NCBI RefSeq assembly: GCF_046244365.1
Contig: NZ_CP176395.1
Location: 3,844,001-3,908,000, forward strand
DNA from: Paenibacillus_V sp046244365
GTDB taxonomy: Bacteria; Bacillota; Bacilli; Paenibacillales; NBRC-103111
DNA length: 64,000 nt
Reading direction: 5' to 3'
Part shown: piece by piece, positions 9,094 to 18,447 of the stretch
How the letters are laid out: each line of letters starts with the position of its first letter
How positions within the stretch are numbered: position 1 is the first letter of the stretch
Position numbers and translations under genes: made by a program
Notes under the pieces: generated by a model
The model's database searches: none
What the model was told of the DNA's origin: nothing
The model's input: the letters and a program-made list of their open reading frames with translations, nothing else

Positions 9094-10425
9094 GTGGCCA
9101 TTTTTGAATATACGTTCCCGGAGCTTGGCGAAGGCATTCACGAAGGTGAAATCGTCAAGATGCACATTAAACCCGGCGATACGATTACCGACGAAGATAT
9201 CATTATGGACGTGCAGAACGATAAGGCAACCGTTGAGGTTCCTTGCCCGGTAAACGGAAAAATCGTAGAAGTGCGCGTGCAAGAAGGACAAATTTGCCAT
9301 GTGGGCGAGGTTGTCGCCACCATCGAGATCGCGGGCGAAGCACCGGCGCCACAAAACGCCGCGGCTCAAACGCCGGCACCCGAGGCACCGGCAGCTCCGG
9401 CGGCAGCGCCTGCAGCAGCTGTGTCGGCACCGGCAGCAACGCCTGCTCCGGCAGCGCAATCGGCGGCGCCGAGCGGCACCGGCAAGCTCGTGCTGGCGAC
9501 GCCAAGCGTGCGCAAGCTTGCACGCGAGAAAGGCGTAGCCATTGGGCAAGTGACGGCGACCGGCAAGAACGGCCGCATCACGCGCGAAGATGTGCTGGCT
9601 GCCGCATCGGGCGGAGCCGCAGCTCCTGCTGCAGCACCAACCGAAGCCGCTCAAGCGGCTGAAGCGGCGGCAGCCGTAACGGCACCTGCAGCAAGCGCAG
9701 CAGTTTCCCAGCCGGCAGGCGATCGCACGGAAGAGCGCGTGCCGTTCAAAGGCATCCGCAAAATCATTGCGAATGCGATGGTGAAATCCGTTTATACGGC
9801 ACCTCACGTGACGCTTATGGACGAAGTGGACGTTACTCAGCTGGTCGCGCTCCGCGAGAAAGCGAAGCCGCTCGCCGAGAAGAAAGGCGTTAAGCTTACT
9901 TACCTGCCGTTCATCGTGAAGGCGCTCGTCGCAGCCTGCCGTCAATTCCCGGTCATGAACGCCATGATCGATGAAGCGGCTAACGAGATCGTGTACAAGA
10001 AGTACTATAACATCGGTATCGCTACCGATACGGATAACGGTCTGATCGTTCCGGTCATTTTCGAAGCAGACCGCAAAAACGTCTGGTCCGTCGCTACGGC
10101 GATCAAGGATTTGGCGACGCGCGGCCGCGAAGGCAAGCTTAGCGCGGGCGAACTGAAAGGAAGCACGATTTCGATCACGAATATCGGCTCCGCCGGCGGC
10201 ATGTTCTTCACGCCGGTCATCAACTTCCCGGAATCGGCTATTCTCGGGACCGGCCGCATTACGGAGAAGCCGGTGGTTAGAAACGGCGAGATCGTTATCG
10301 CTCCGGTTATGGCGCTGTCGCTTAGCTTCGACCACCGTATCGTGGACGGCGCTACCGCTCAAAACTTCTTGAACTACATTAAACAGCTGCTGGCCGACCC
10401 CGAGCTGCTAGTCATGGAGGTATAA
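9094..10425 (+). CDS. pdhC: Dihydrolipoamide acetyltransferase, E2 core of pyruvate dehydrogenase
   Basis: E2 core protein, about 443 aa. In order: one lipoyl domain (residues 1-78, lipoylated Lys44 in QNDKATVEV), a long Ala/Pro linker (about 80-130), the E1/E3-binding domain (about 133-170, beginning ATPSVRKLAREKGV), a second Ala/Pro linker, and the acyltransferase domain (about 210-443). The acyltransferase domain carries the catalytic SFDHRIVDGA motif near residue 413. The start is a GTG at 9094, with GGAGG 8 bases upstream; the product then begins MAIFEYTFPELGEG as in the family. It is separated from pdhD by only three bases. Confidence 0.96.
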   Translation: MAIFEYTFPELGEGIHEGEIVKMHIKPGDTITDEDIIMDVQNDKATVEVPCPVNGKIVEVRVQEGQICHVGEVVATIEIAGEAPAPQNAAAQTPAPEAPAAPAAAPAAAVSAPAATPAPAAQSAAPSGTGKLVLATPSVRKLAREKGVAIGQVTATGKNGRITREDVLAAASGGAAAPAAAPTEAAQAAEAAAAVTAPAASAAVSQPAGDRTEERVPFKGIRKIIANAMVKSVYTAPHVTLMDEVDVTQLVALREKAKPLAEKKGVKLTYLPFIVKALVAACRQFPVMNAMIDEAANEIVYKKYYNIGIATDTDNGLIVPVIFEADRKNVWSVATAIKDLATRGREGKLSAGELKGSTISITNIGSAGGMFFTPVINFPESAILGTGRITEKPVVRNGEIVIAPVMALSLSFDHRIVDGATAQNFLNYIKQLLADPELLVMEV

Positions 10426-10428
10426 CCG

Positions 10429-11847
<1,419 letters not shown>

Positions 11848-11882
11848 GACGACTTACACTGCACGACAACCAACAACCAACC

Positions 11883-11941
11883 ATACGAAGGGGCTGTCCC
11901 GAAAGGTCTTGAAATAGACCTGAGGGACAGCCCCTTCGTAT
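11883..11941. terminator. Large bidirectional terminator
   Basis: An 18-bp perfect inverted repeat (ATACGAAGGGGCTGTCCC and its complement) encloses an inner AGGTCT/AGACCT hairpin. It lies between pdhD and the convergent membrane-protein gene. There is no long T-run; strength would come from the stem. Confidence 0.7.
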
Positions 11942-11953
11942 ATGGCGCGGTAT

Positions 11954-12442
11954 TTAATACCGATTGCCGTTCGATGTCCGGATCCATTTGCGTACCAAAC
12001 GGTAAATGACGAACAGGATGACGGCCCAGAAGAGGATGCCGATCAGCGAGAAACCGCCGAAGCCTGCGCCGTATCCGCCGAAGCCGAATGGATTCAGTAT
12101 CGAACCGAGCAATGTACCCGCAGCAAGCCCTCCGAAGAAGCTTCCGAACCGTCCTCCTCCCGAAGCCGGCGATTGCCTGGCGGTATCCCCCCTTGTGCTT
12201 CTGTCGGTCCCGGTGGCGGGGTTGATTCCCGAACGGTTGCCCCCCGTATAACCGCCGACCGGAGACCGGTAGCTGCCTCGCCCGGACCGAGCGGCTTGCG
12301 ATTCGAAGGTCCCCTCCTCCGGCTGGACGGTTTCTTCATTCACGACTGGAGGCGGGATGACGACCTCGGCATGAACCGGGACCAGAGGGGCCATAAGAAG
12401 TACATAAACGAGAAGAAGTAATCCCAATGCGATTTTCATCAT
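11954..12442 (-). CDS. Gly-rich membrane protein with Tim44-like N-terminal character, function unknown
   Basis: About 162 aa. A signal-like hydrophobic segment (residues 1-25, ending HAEVV) is followed by a Ser/Gly/Arg-rich low-complexity middle. Next comes a Gly-rich patch of GGxxxG-like repeats (FGSFFGGLAAGTLLGS), and last a transmembrane helix (about 125-150) with a short basic tail (RLVRKWIRTSN). This arrangement resembles the front part of bacterial Tim44-domain-like proteins, but the Tim44 domain itself is absent. Two adjacent ATGs (12442, 12439) sit behind AGGAG. It converges on pdhD. I cannot assign a function. Confidence 0.6.
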   Translation of the reverse strand: MMKIALGLLLLVYVLLMAPLVPVHAEVVIPPPVVNEETVQPEEGTFESQAARSGRGSYRSPVGGYTGGNRSGINPATGTDRSTRGDTARQSPASGGGRFGSFFGGLAAGTLLGSILNPFGFGGYGAGFGGFSLIGILFWAVILFVIYRLVRKWIRTSNGNRY

Positions 12443-12633
12443 GCGTGCTCCTATCTTTGAGTCGGTTTTGGGTCGTTCCGTGCGTATCCCGATTATTTTT
12501 TTCAAACGGCAATCCCTCTATGCAGAACGTCGCTTATTCGTAGGCTTTCTCGAATATTTTCCAGACAATTGGTCAACACTGGATACAAGCTATAGAAAAG
12601 CTAGGAAAAACATGCACGGAGGGGTAAAGAGAA

Positions 12634-13851
12634 ATGCTGAGAAAAATGATCGCAACCTTACTTTGTCTAAACATCGCCTTGTTTGCGGTGTTGACGCCCG
12701 CCGCATTAGCAGATCCGAAGGCGGATGCCGCCAAGCCTGCAGGCGAAGCCAAATCGGCCGAGCCAAAGCCGATCGACTTGACGCCTAACGCACGGTCAGC
12801 CGTTCTGATGGACGTTGACACCGGCACCGTTATGGCGCAAAAAAATATGGATGAAAAGCTGCCTCCCGCGAGCATCACGAAAATCATGACGATGCTTCTG
12901 ATCATGGAAGCGCTCGACCAGGGCAAGATCAAAATGGATGAGAAGGTACGGACAAGCGAATATGCGGCGTCTATGGGCGGGTCGCAAATCTTCCTCGAAG
13001 TGGGCGAAGAAATGACCGTGCAGGATATGCTGAAGGGCATTGCGATGGCGTCGGGTAACGATGCGTCCGTAGCGATGGCCGAAAAGCTGGCTGGCTCGGA
13101 GGAAGCGTTCGTCCAGATGATGAATGAGAGAGCGCAGCAGCTCGGCATGAAAAATACGCGTTTTGCCAACTGCAACGGGCTTCCTGTGGACAATCATTAC
13201 ACAACGGCCCACGATATCGCGATCATGTCGCGGGAGCTTCTCAAGCATGAGGAAATAACGAAATTTACGAGCGTGTACCAGGACTATTTACGCAAGGATT
13301 CGGAAAAGCCTTTTTGGCTGGTCAATACGAATAAGCTGGTACGCTTCTATCAAGGCGCAGACGGATTGAAAACCGGATATACAAGCGAAGCGAAGTTCTG
13401 CTTGTCGGCGACCGCAAAGCGCGATAATCTGCGTATCATTGCTGTCGTTCTAGGCGAACCGGATACCAAAACACGGAATGCCGAAGTAACGAAGTTGTTC
13501 GATTACGCGTTCTCCCAATACACGAACCATACGATTTTCAAAACGGGCGATGAGATCGGAACGTTCAAGGTGCGCAAAGGCGTACTCGAGACGGTTCCTC
13601 TTACTGCGAAGCACCAATACAGCGTTCTGATGAAAAAGGGCGACGCGGGCCAAGGCATCCGCCACGAGCTTACGCTGGAGCCGACGCTTAGAGCTCCGAT
13701 CGCGATCGGGCAAAAAATCGGCAAGCTGTCCGTTTATAAGGACGACAAGCTGCTGTCGGAATTCGATATCGAATCGCCGGTAGACGTAAAAAAAGCAGGC
13801 TGGTGGATTTTGTTCAAGCGGACCGCTTCGCATATGTTTTTTAAAGGCTAG
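12634..13851 (+). CDS. dacF: D-alanyl-D-alanine carboxypeptidase DacF (sporulation)
   Basis: Penicillin-binding carboxypeptidase that trims peptide stems; in Bacillus it is made in the forespore and sets cortex cross-linking. 405 aa. Signal peptide at 1-26 (ALA-DP). The S11 serine peptidase motifs are all present: Ser80-x-x-Lys83 (ASITK), Ser140-Gly-Asn142, and Lys246-Thr-Gly. A PBP5 C-terminal domain and a possible amphipathic C-terminal membrane anchor (KKAGWWILFKRTASHMF) follow. GGAGGGG precedes the ATG. It is directly upstream of spoIIAA-spoIIAB-sigF, the same order as in Bacillus subtilis, where dacF and spoIIA are also co-transcribed late. Confidence 0.93.
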   Translation: MLRKMIATLLCLNIALFAVLTPAALADPKADAAKPAGEAKSAEPKPIDLTPNARSAVLMDVDTGTVMAQKNMDEKLPPASITKIMTMLLIMEALDQGKIKMDEKVRTSEYAASMGGSQIFLEVGEEMTVQDMLKGIAMASGNDASVAMAEKLAGSEEAFVQMMNERAQQLGMKNTRFANCNGLPVDNHYTTAHDIAIMSRELLKHEEITKFTSVYQDYLRKDSEKPFWLVNTNKLVRFYQGADGLKTGYTSEAKFCLSATAKRDNLRIIAVVLGEPDTKTRNAEVTKLFDYAFSQYTNHTIFKTGDEIGTFKVRKGVLETVPLTAKHQYSVLMKKGDAGQGIRHELTLEPTLRAPIAIGQKIGKLSVYKDDKLLSEFDIESPVDVKKAGWWILFKRTASHMFFKG

Positions 13852-13941
13852 CGTTGCGTTGAAAAAGCAGTCGGATTAGCATCGTAGTTTCGGTTCGCTT
13901 TATGGGGAAAATGACGAGATATGGCGCTTTTCTTCTAGTTT

Positions 13942-13980
13942 TGTCGAGGGGCAGGAATCTCCTGCCCAATTGTAGAAATC
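13942..13980 (+). promoter_or_regulatory. Candidate sigma-H promoter with Spo0A-box-like site before spoIIAA
   Basis: GCAGGAATC (13951-13959) resembles the sigma-H -35 (RNAGGAWWW). GTAGAAATC (13972-13980), 12 bases downstream, resembles the -10 (RNNGAATWW). TGTCGAG at 13942-13948 differs from the Spo0A box TGTCGAA by one base and touches the -35. In Bacillus the spoIIA operon has this sigma-H plus Spo0A arrangement. The GGGCAGGA/TCCTGCCC dyad overlapping the -35 is also notable. Confidence 0.5.
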
Positions 13981-14055
13981 AATGTTCATGCGTGTTGACG
14001 ATTCCTATCGGCATTCGAAGGCGGCAGGGGTTGCAACAGGAAGGAGTGAACATGG

Positions 14056-14409
14056 ATGAGTCTGCAGATTGAGCTGGAACACGTCCGCAAAGCGCTAATC
14101 GTCAGATTGCAGGGCGAGCTTGACCACCATACGGCCGAAACGGTTCGTGTCAAAATGGAAGAAGCGATCGAGAAAGGATCGGCGACGCATGTCATCCTTA
14201 GCTTGAGGGAGCTAACCTTTATGGACAGCTCCGGTTTAGGCGTCATCCTCGGCCGTTACAAGCAAATTACGGCAAAGGGCGGGAAGATGGTCGTTTGCGA
14301 CGTCGGTCCGGCGGTTTACCGGCTTTTTGAAATGTCGGGATTGTTCAAAATATTGGCTTTCCAGGAAAATGAACGGCTGGCCGTTTCGAGTCTGGAGGTC
14401 GTATCATGA
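14056..14409 (+). CDS. spoIIAA: Anti-sigma F factor antagonist SpoIIAA
   Basis: STAS-domain anti-anti-sigma factor of 117 aa. Unphosphorylated, it binds SpoIIAB and frees sigma F in the forespore. The phosphorylation site is Ser58 in TFMDSSGLGVILGRY, matching Bacillus numbering. AAGGAG lies 9 bases before the ATG at 14056. Its last codon overlaps the spoIIAB start by four bases (ATGA), implying translational coupling that keeps the two proteins in ratio. Confidence 0.96.
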   Translation: MSLQIELEHVRKALIVRLQGELDHHTAETVRVKMEEAIEKGSATHVILSLRELTFMDSSGLGVILGRYKQITAKGGKMVVCDVGPAVYRLFEMSGLFKILAFQENERLAVSSLEVVS

Positions 14410-14852
14410 GCAAACCCAACTTTATGAAGCTGCAATTTGCCAGCCGATCGGAGAACGAATCTTTTGCCCGTGTTGCGGTCGCGGCATTCGTCTCGCAGCT
14501 CGATCCGACGCTGAACGAATTAACCGATGTGAAAACGGTCGTTTCCGAGGCCGTCACCAACGCGATCATTCACGGCTACGAAAACCGCACGGACGGGACG
14601 ATCACGATATCGTGCGAAATGGACGAAGATACGGTTTCCATCACGGTAGAGGATCAAGGCATCGGTATCGCCGATATCGAGCAGGCACGTCAACCGTTGT
14701 ACACGTCGAAGCCGGAACTGGAGCGCTCCGGTATGGGCTTCACGATTATGGAGAACTTTATGGATCGAATGGAAGTTGTTACGACACCCGGCAAAGGCAC
14801 CTTGGTGAGAATGACGAAGCGCATCGAAACGAAAAAAGCTCTCGTTAACTAG
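14406..14852 (+). CDS. spoIIAB: Anti-sigma F factor / serine kinase SpoIIAB
   Basis: A 148-aa GHKL kinase. It binds and holds sigma F, and phosphorylates SpoIIAA on Ser58. The N-box is VSEAVTNAIIHGYE, the G1 box VEDQGIGI, and the G2 region ERSGMGFTIM; together they form the ATP lid. Translation is coupled to spoIIAA through the ATGA overlap. sigF follows after 12 bases. Confidence 0.96.
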   Translation: MSKPNFMKLQFASRSENESFARVAVAAFVSQLDPTLNELTDVKTVVSEAVTNAIIHGYENRTDGTITISCEMDEDTVSITVEDQGIGIADIEQARQPLYTSKPELERSGMGFTIMENFMDRMEVVTTPGKGTLVRMTKRIETKKALVN

Positions 14853-14864
14853 GGGTAATCAATT

Positions 14865-15620
14865 ATGGATGTCGATCTGAAGCACGCCTCACACAGTTAT
14901 CTCGATGATGCCGAAGTCAAACGGCTCATTGCCCTCAGTCAATCCGGCGATAACGTGGCCAGGGATACACTGGTCAACTGCAACATCCGGCTCGTCTGGT
15001 CGGTCGTTCAGCGTTTTCTTAACCGGGGCTACGAAGCCGAAGACTTGTTCCAGATCGGCTGCATCGGCCTGCTCAAATCGGTCGACAAGTTCGATCTATC
15101 CTACGAGGTCAAGTTTTCTACCTATGCCGTTCCGATGATCATCGGAGAAATCCAGCGGTTTCTGCGCGATGACGGGACGCTTAAGGTGAGCCGATCGCTC
15201 AAGGAGCTTGCCAACAAGGTGCGCAAGACGAAAGATGAGCTGTCCAAACGGATAGGCCGTCTTCCGACGGTCGGTGAAGTGGCGGAGGAGCTCGGTATTA
15301 CCTCCGAGGAGGTCGTATTCGCGCAGGAAGCGAATAAGCCGCCGACTTCGATTCACGAAACGGTTTTCGAGAATGACGGCGATCCGATAACGCTGATGGA
15401 TCAGATTGCGGATGAATCCCAAGACAAGTGGTTCGACAAGCTGGCGCTGAACGAAGCGATCGGCTCGCTGAACGAACGGGAAAGGCTGATCGTGTATTTG
15501 CGGTATTTCCGCGATCAAACGCAGTCCGAGGTGGCGAGCCGGCTTGGCATCTCGCAAGTGCAGGTGTCGCGTCTCGAGAAAAAAATATTGCAATCGATAA
15601 AAAACCAGATCGCTCAATGA
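14865..15620 (+). CDS. sigF: RNA polymerase sigma-F factor
   Basis: Forespore-specific sigma factor of 251 aa. Region 2 (GYEAEDLFQIGCIGLLKSVDKFDLSYEVKFSTYAVPMIIGEI) is followed by region 3 and by region 4 with a C-terminal helix-turn-helix (QSEVASRLGISQVQVSRLEKK, shown here in part). AGGGGTAA precedes the ATG. The 3' end of the coding region forms the left arm and loop of the transcription terminator, so the stop codon lies inside the hairpin. In Bacillus, spoVAA follows directly; here a reverse-strand gerA operon intervenes. Confidence 0.96.
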   Translation: MDVDLKHASHSYLDDAEVKRLIALSQSGDNVARDTLVNCNIRLVWSVVQRFLNRGYEAEDLFQIGCIGLLKSVDKFDLSYEVKFSTYAVPMIIGEIQRFLRDDGTLKVSRSLKELANKVRKTKDELSKRIGRLPTVGEVAEELGITSEEVVFAQEANKPPTSIHETVFENDGDPITLMDQIADESQDKWFDKLALNEAIGSLNERERLIVYLRYFRDQTQSEVASRLGISQVQVSRLEKKILQSIKNQIAQ

Positions 15621-15633
15621 TCTGGTTTTTTTT
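15601..15633 (+). terminator. Terminator of the spoIIA operon
   Basis: Perfect 11-bp stem AAAACCAGATC / GATCTGGTTTT with a 7-base loop and a T-run. It overlaps the last codons and stop of sigF. Confidence 0.9.
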
Positions 15634-15711
15634 GCGTTTTACTTGAGGGGTAACGGCCAACTCAAGGTTGTCTATCATATCCGGCAACCCCTTCTAGAAC
15701 GGAAGGAAGGC

Positions 15712-17019
15712 TCAGCTTCCTTTGTTTTGGCTCAGTTTAATTCGGCTGTACTCGTTCAATGCCAGGATGACGGAGAGTATCATGAACAGGATATAGGCGA
15801 TCACGCTTATGGCGCCGTAAAACCCGCGTAAGTGTCCGAAAAAATTGCCGAATACGATGGCGGCGAAGCATCCGGCAAGCGCTATCCACATCCCGCGGCC
15901 GGCGCGAGACTTATCCTCGCGATGCAGCTCCGTTTTTTCGCGGCGGCGCAGCCATAGCGCACCGAACAGAGCGCCGAAGAAAAGGATCTCAACCGTGAAC
16001 GTTATCGGGAGAATACCGTAGTTGCTGAAAGTGACGACTTCCATCACGTTTTTGAACGAAACGGTCGTCAGCAAAATGATCATCAGCCCCGTCATCATGT
16101 TTAGCCGCTTGTAGCTGTTGTCTTTCGTAAAGGTGGCAAGTCCGGTCAAGATCGAGAGATACAAAATGAGCATCTTGATAAGCAGAAGCGGGAGCCAGCT
16201 GGAAATCAGAACCAGATCGACCCGGTCCAGGAAGTCGGTTATATGGATTTGCTGTACCAGTATCCAGCCGATATAAATGATCCTTGAAGCCGTTATCGGG
16301 CTTACTACCGTTATGACAAGAAATATCCAAATGGTAAGCGCCAGCGCGGAAAGCATAATGCCTCCCCGCACCGATATGTAAAAGGATCGGGGGCTCTTTA
16401 CATTGTTCAGAAACGAACCGATTACGATAATATCCCCGAAAGCGCCCATACCGAGCAGGCCGCTTTGATAGGGGCTGATCCAGCTGCCGGATAGGGAGGG
16501 CTGCAGCTGTGTCAAATCGATCTCGTTCAAAAACAGCAGCGGATCCAGAAGGAAGAAGATTATAAATATCGGGATAAACAAATCGTTGGTCCGCACCAAA
16601 TCTTCGATGGAGCCGGAGCCGAAATAAACCAGCACCGCCACCGTAATCAGTATGATGAACTCCAGCGGCGTTCGCAGTAGAATCGAAGAATTGAAATAGT
16701 CGGCGAATATCCGCAGCAATCCGACAAGGTCATAGAGCAAATAGCCGATCAGCAGGAGGTTGAGAATGCTGCCCAGCCAGTTGCCGCACAAATGCTTGGC
16801 GATTTCGAACATATTTTTGCCGGGAACCCGTTCTGCCAGCTTATAGAGAAGGAAGGCGATGCCTATGCAGTAAAGAGCGGCGAAAAAGAACGTGTATAGC
16901 GAATCCTGCAAGGACAGTTGGGTTAGCGCCATCGGCAGGCTCAGCATGTTGGCCACGGAAAGCACGGAGCAGGCCATCCCCGCAACCTGAAGGTTTCCGA
17001 TATATCGCTTCTGACTCAT
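15712..17019 (-). CDS. gerB: Spore germinant receptor B subunit (GerAB/GerBB family)
   Basis: Integral membrane B subunit of a GerA-type germinant receptor, about 435 aa. It has roughly ten hydrophobic helices and APC-superfamily architecture; B subunits bind the germinant in the spore inner membrane. The N-terminus MSQKRYIGNLQVAGMACSVLSVANMLSLP is typical. The ATG at 17019 follows an AAGGGG site; the longer open frame up to 17148 lies inside the upstream gene and is not likely used. It is the last gene of the four-gene reverse-strand operon gerA-gerC-small gene-gerB. The germinant is not predictable. Confidence 0.9.
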   Translation of the reverse strand: MSQKRYIGNLQVAGMACSVLSVANMLSLPMALTQLSLQDSLYTFFFAALYCIGIAFLLYKLAERVPGKNMFEIAKHLCGNWLGSILNLLLIGYLLYDLVGLLRIFADYFNSSILLRTPLEFIILITVAVLVYFGSGSIEDLVRTNDLFIPIFIIFFLLDPLLFLNEIDLTQLQPSLSGSWISPYQSGLLGMGAFGDIIVIGSFLNNVKSPRSFYISVRGGIMLSALALTIWIFLVITVVSPITASRIIYIGWILVQQIHITDFLDRVDLVLISSWLPLLLIKMLILYLSILTGLATFTKDNSYKRLNMMTGLMIILLTTVSFKNVMEVVTFSNYGILPITFTVEILFFGALFGALWLRRREKTELHREDKSRAGRGMWIALAGCFAAIVFGNFFGHLRGFYGAISVIAYILFMILSVILALNEYSRIKLSQNKGS

Positions 17020-17024
17020 AATGG

Positions 17025-17255
17025 TTACCCCTTTGTGAATTTCGTGAATACCGGAACGGTCCGCTCGACAAGCCATCCGGGAAGAGAAGGCAAGTGCAGA
17101 CGGAATGCATAAACGATCAATAGGCAAACGGTTAATCCCGTTACGCATATATATACGGCCCGATCGCCTTTGGTTTTGAACACTTTGCGGTTGGCGACGA
17201 TCGTACAGGCGAAAACAATGATCATCGTCACAATGAACAAACCTTGATTTTGCAT
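17025..17255 (-). CDS. Small two-helix membrane protein in the ger operon (possible D subunit)
   Basis: A 76-aa protein with two predicted membrane helices (about residues 4-20 and 33-51) and a basic loop between them (NRKVFKTKGDR). GGGAG lies 6-7 bases before the ATG. It sits between gerC and gerB, only 4 bases from the upstream gene and 5 from the downstream one, so it is clearly part of the operon. Some Bacillus and Clostridium ger operons carry a small two-helix D subunit that modulates germinant response. The size, topology and position match that description, but I infer the identity from context and not from sequence motifs. Confidence 0.72.
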   Translation of the reverse strand: MQNQGLFIVTMIIVFACTIVANRKVFKTKGDRAVYICVTGLTVCLLIVYAFRLHLPSLPGWLVERTVPVFTKFTKG

Positions 17256-17259
17256 GGGA

Positions 17260-18447
17260 CTACTCCCTCTTCGCTAAGTTTTCGCGCAGCATGCCGATCT
17301 TGTGTATACTGGTTTCCGCGGATACATGGAACGTGCAAGTCGGAAAAATGTTCTCCCAATTCGCCTTCCACTCCCTGTTCCAGCGCCCGGGGTAGGTTCG
17401 GTACAGCAATTGGCCGAAGCCGGCCGAATCGCTTTTTTTCTGCTGCAGCTGCTTGATGGCGCGGGTGATTTCACTTTCTACCTTGGAGGCGATCGCTTTT
17501 TCCAGCAGCTTCGTTTCGTCCGCGTTCTCATAATTCGGAGAGTCGATCGCTTCGGTAACATAGCCTGTAATATGGAACTGCAAGTCATAGCGAATGTCGC
17601 TTCCCGACAGGGAAGGAGTAATCTTTCGCGAGCCTTTGTCGATGTGAACCGAGTAGCGGCCTTTCTCCGTATGGTAGATGTCCCAATAAGGCTTGAATTT
17701 GCTGCGCAACCAGCGAAAGCCTAACGCTTCGTCGTTTTTAATCACGCCGACCATCTTGCCGTTGCTCGTAATGGCGAAGCCGGTTATTTGAATCTCATTG
17801 GACGGGTTTTTGTCTTTGCTTGAAACGAGCTCTAAGTAAGGAATTCGGGCATCGTCGCCCGGCGTATTCATTTGCCCGATCACATCCTTGATCCGGATCG
17901 GGATCGAGATATCGGATTGCAGCATTTCCCGAATGGCTTCCGTCGCAAAGCGCTCGATGTTGGTTGTGGCGGACAAATAGTCGGAGGCTTTCCCTTTCGT
18001 CGCCGCAATCATCGTCGTTAAGCGATTGTCCGGGGTTCGCGTCGAGCCGTCCATAATTTCGACGATACCGTCCTTAAGCACGTCTTCGCTGTACAGCAAG
18101 ACTCTTCGATGCGCGAAGTAGAGCTGACGGGAAAGTCTGTTTTGAAGTTTTTTGATCGCTTCGTTGGGCGTCGAGCCCGTCTCCGAATCGATGGCAAACG
18201 GCTTTTGGCCGCCGCTGCCGCCGCCGCCGCCCGACGGGCCTCCCATATTGCCGGGCAATGGAATTAGTACACTAACCCGGAAGCCGTCCTTATCCTTATC
18301 GATTGCCGTGGCCATGACGAATGCCAAATCGTTGATTTCCTTACGGTCCCAACAACCGGTTACTAAGGCTAGGCATAGAAAAGGCAAGACGATATAAAGA
18401 CTGCCCCTGAGCCGCCGCCTTGTCTTATTCTCGGTCGGATGCGCCAT
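17260..18447 (-). CDS. gerC: Spore germinant receptor C subunit, Ger(x)C family lipoprotein
   Basis: A 395-aa lipoprotein C subunit. The lipobox LVTGC places the lipidated cysteine at residue 32, and the family start GCWDRKEINDLAFVMATAIDKD follows it directly. The rest is the three-domain Ger(x)C extracellular part on the outer face of the spore inner membrane. A Gly-rich loop near residues 65-80 (GGPSGGGGGSGG) is an unusual low-complexity insertion. The start overlaps the gerA 3' end by about 23 bases, which suggests coupled translation. Confidence 0.92.
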   Translation of the reverse strand: MAHPTENKTRRRLRGSLYIVLPFLCLALVTGCWDRKEINDLAFVMATAIDKDKDGFRVSVLIPLPGNMGGPSGGGGGSGGQKPFAIDSETGSTPNEAIKKLQNRLSRQLYFAHRRVLLYSEDVLKDGIVEIMDGSTRTPDNRLTTMIAATKGKASDYLSATTNIERFATEAIREMLQSDISIPIRIKDVIGQMNTPGDDARIPYLELVSSKDKNPSNEIQITGFAITSNGKMVGVIKNDEALGFRWLRSKFKPYWDIYHTEKGRYSVHIDKGSRKITPSLSGSDIRYDLQFHITGYVTEAIDSPNYENADETKLLEKAIASKVESEITRAIKQLQQKKSDSAGFGQLLYRTYPGRWNREWKANWENIFPTCTFHVSAETSIHKIGMLRENLAKRE

